Shown here: piece after piece, positions 62,204-64,000 of the stretch
Position numbering within the stretch: the first letter of the stretch is position 1
Layout: the number at the start of each line of letters is the position of its first letter
NCBI RefSeq assembly: GCF_000189635.1
Contig: NW_002476212.1
Span: 124,001-188,000 of the forward strand
Source of the DNA: Tetrahymena thermophila SB210
Taxonomy: Eukaryota > Ciliophora > Oligohymenophorea > Hymenostomatida > Tetrahymenidae
Length of the DNA: 64,000 bases
Direction: 5' to 3'
Position numbers and translations under genes: made by a program
The notes under the pieces: generated by a model
Seen by the model: the letters and a program-made list of their open reading frames with translations, nothing else
Databases searched by the model: none
What the model was told of the DNA's origin: nothing

Positions 62204-63712
62204 TCAATCTATAAATAAATCCCAATATAATATATTATTCTTAAATGAAAGTAAATGTTCAACATGATTTCTGTAAGAAATTATATAAAGTATTGTCCTT
62301 AAATAATCTAATTTAACTAAATATAAGCTTCTTATATTTTTGTCATTTGTTTTGTTTGCAAACTACTCAAATCTTGTAATAACTTAACCAGATTACTCAT
62401 TAATTATTTAAATTATTTCCTTCAAAGGCAATTTTTTCATTTGGCAAATCCTCCAACAGTAAGTGTAATAATGATCTAGCATAGTACTAGATTTTTTGAA
62501 GCTACAGGCTTTAAATATTTCCCTTAGTGCTTAAGAATAATTCTATAGAAAGTAGTATTAATATGATAATCTTCCACTTGAATATATTTTATATTCTTAA
62601 TAGTTTTTTAGTTAAATAGATTTTGTGTAAGCATCTATCGCCTTTTAGTGGTCTTGTAACACTTCATATTTTCTGCCAAGAGACGTATATAAACAACCAT
62701 CTTCTGGATACATTTCGATACATTTTTCTATCAACCTTAAAGAATTTTAATAGTCTGTTGCACCAATTATTTCTGATAAATTTTCATAATTTGCAATATA
62801 AGATGGATCTATTTATATTCCTTATTTAAATAATTAGATAGCTTCTTGTTATCTACCTTTTTTATTTAAGTATACTCCATGATAATGACATATCCTGGCT
62901 GTCATTGGTTTTAAATTTATTAATTTTTCTTAATAAATTTGCTACTTCTCTTGATCATTCATTTTTTCTCCATAGAATAAGGACATATTATTGATAACAA
63001 CTTAGTTGAACCACCTCACTTCCATCTCTTCAAGATACAATTTTTCAGTCTTTTTTAAATCTCCTAATTACTCACAAGCCAAAGCATAATTGTTTGCAAG
63101 ACTAGGAAATCTAGGATTGACTTCATAAATCTTTTAAAACCATTGGCAAGACTAATCAATCTTATTACCAATAAAGCAGCACCATGCTATAGTTATTATT
63201 ATTTCATCGTTAAACCAATTTTAAAAACTTAAAGCTTCCTGCATATATTAAATACACTTCTCATCTATTCCTTCCCTACTTGTTTCAATGAAAATATATA
63301 AACCTTTACCATAAAGGTAAACTCCTTTTTAATAAGAATCTAAATTCTCATTTTATTCTCTATAAAGTTCACATACTTAGAGGAGATTTGAATTGAACTG
63401 TTCCGCTTTAGGAATATGGAAGTATTAAGTCTCTAGTTAAAAAAAAATGACTGCTAAAACATCTAATTCATCTACTTTGTTTCCCTTTAATTATTTATTT
63501 TCCATAATTAAATTTTAAAATGTGTTAAATGCCTCTTAGATTAATTGAGCCTTAAATTAGCTAAGACCTTTGTATAATTAAAGCATTTAATGGCAATAAG
63601 ACCCTCTGATCTAATTGTCATCATCTATAAACTAAATACATTCTTTTATCTAACAGCTGTAATACAAATTTTTAACTTTTTAAATTAATATATCTTCTTC
63701 TTTAGATGCCAT
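62204..63712 (-). CDS. TPR-like protein of the WDLF family, member 5
   Basis: Single exon, 502 aa. Start MASKEEDILIQKVKNLYYSC then QIKECIQFIDDD; internal IAWCCFIGNKIDQSCQWFQ, VNPRFPSLANNYALACEQLG, ARICHYHGVYLNKKGRQQEA, VLQDHQKAIDAYTKSIQ. C-terminus: VITRFEQFANKTNDKNIRSL, LDYLRTILYIISYRN, NNILYWDLFID then TGA. It is closest to member 4 by eye. It lies ~6 kb from the other plus-strand members, on the opposite strand. Function unknown. The window ends 288 bp beyond its start, in A/T-rich DNA. Confidence 0.78.
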
Positions 63713-64000
63713 AAATATTCCTGTAAATTATTTTTAACTAAATATAAATCTTAATTAATGTAATTTATGATTTCAAATAATTAATAATGATATAAAAATT
63801 GTTGTCTAATTATAATCAGTAATTAATTATTAATTCTAAAACGTTATCAGATCTTTTGATACATCCATCTGTCTTTTAAACTTTAATAGTAATTAAACAT
63901 ACAAATTATTATATTAAAAATATTTATAATTAGAATAATTTAAATAAAAAAAATATTGCTCATAACTTTAAATCTATTTTCATTTATTTAAAAGATTTCA

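Noticed and set aside
1..64000. Massive pseudogenisation by TAA/TAG stops
   Set aside because: Stops are only TAA/TAG, placed where Gln is expected inside conserved domains, and TGA alone terminates genes. This is the ciliate code, not decay.
1..64000. Telomeric CCCCAA/GGGGTT repeats, chromosome breakage sequence, tRNA or rRNA genes
   Set aside because: I scanned for these and found none; a tRNA could still be missed by eye, so a tRNA-finder run would be decisive.

Overview
This window is ciliate nuclear DNA, most likely macronuclear and from an oligohymenophorean close to Tetrahymena. Every long gene is full of in-frame TAA and TAG, which must be read as glutamine, and every convincing gene ends at TGA. 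Coding DNA is A+T-rich with many Asn/Gln/Lys/Ser runs, intergenic DNA is more extreme, and introns are short, GT..AG and T/A-rich (about 35-280 nt in my models). Standard-code ORF calling therefore fragments the genes. I rebuilt the models by reading TAA/TAG as Gln and joining exons where a GT..AG interval restores frame and conserved protein sequence. All exon borders are by-eye predictions; no transcript evidence was available.

Layout. 1-7.8 kb: two tandem plus-strand genes for voltage-gated-type K+ channels with a cyclic-nucleotide-binding domain; the first is cut by the window edge. 9.2-12.1 kb: a FAM227-like protein. 13.1-16.8 kb: a Schlafen-type AlbA_2 domain fused to a coiled coil and an Asn/Gln-rich repeat region. 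17.5-24.4 kb (minus): an OGFr-domain protein and a double cyclic-nucleotide-binding-domain protein with a very long Gln/Asn/Ser tail. 25.5-32.6 kb (plus): a predicted type I membrane protein, a coiled-coil protein and a TEX9 homologue. 33.0-34.8 kb (minus): a WDR55 homologue. 36.4-41.2 kb (plus): a NEK-type kinase with 12 predicted exons. 43.4-63.7 kb: a TPR-rich region with one classical TPR gene carrying an apparent frameshift and five paralogous intronless ~500-residue TPR genes on both strands, interspersed with a C5orf34-like gene, a small C-terminally anchored membrane protein gene and an unrecognised Gln/Lys-rich gene.

How the genes relate. There are no operons; each gene has its own A+T-rich flanks. 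Several genes (NEK kinase, FAM227-like, TEX9, C5orf34-like, CNBD channels) belong to families common in ciliated eukaryotes, so a cilium/basal-body theme is possible, but that is inference. The strongest novel item is the five-member TPR family: all members are nearly the same length, single-exon, share an N-terminal (L)F/Y...ECI pattern and an internal GW...P..P...N motif, and end within about six residues of TGA in a [H/Y]WDLF/Y motif. Other notable structure: a near-perfect 112-bp tandem duplication, a 28-nt minisatellite, a three-part tetranucleotide tract, and a diverged tandem pair of ~150-200-bp conserved-looking intergenic segments.
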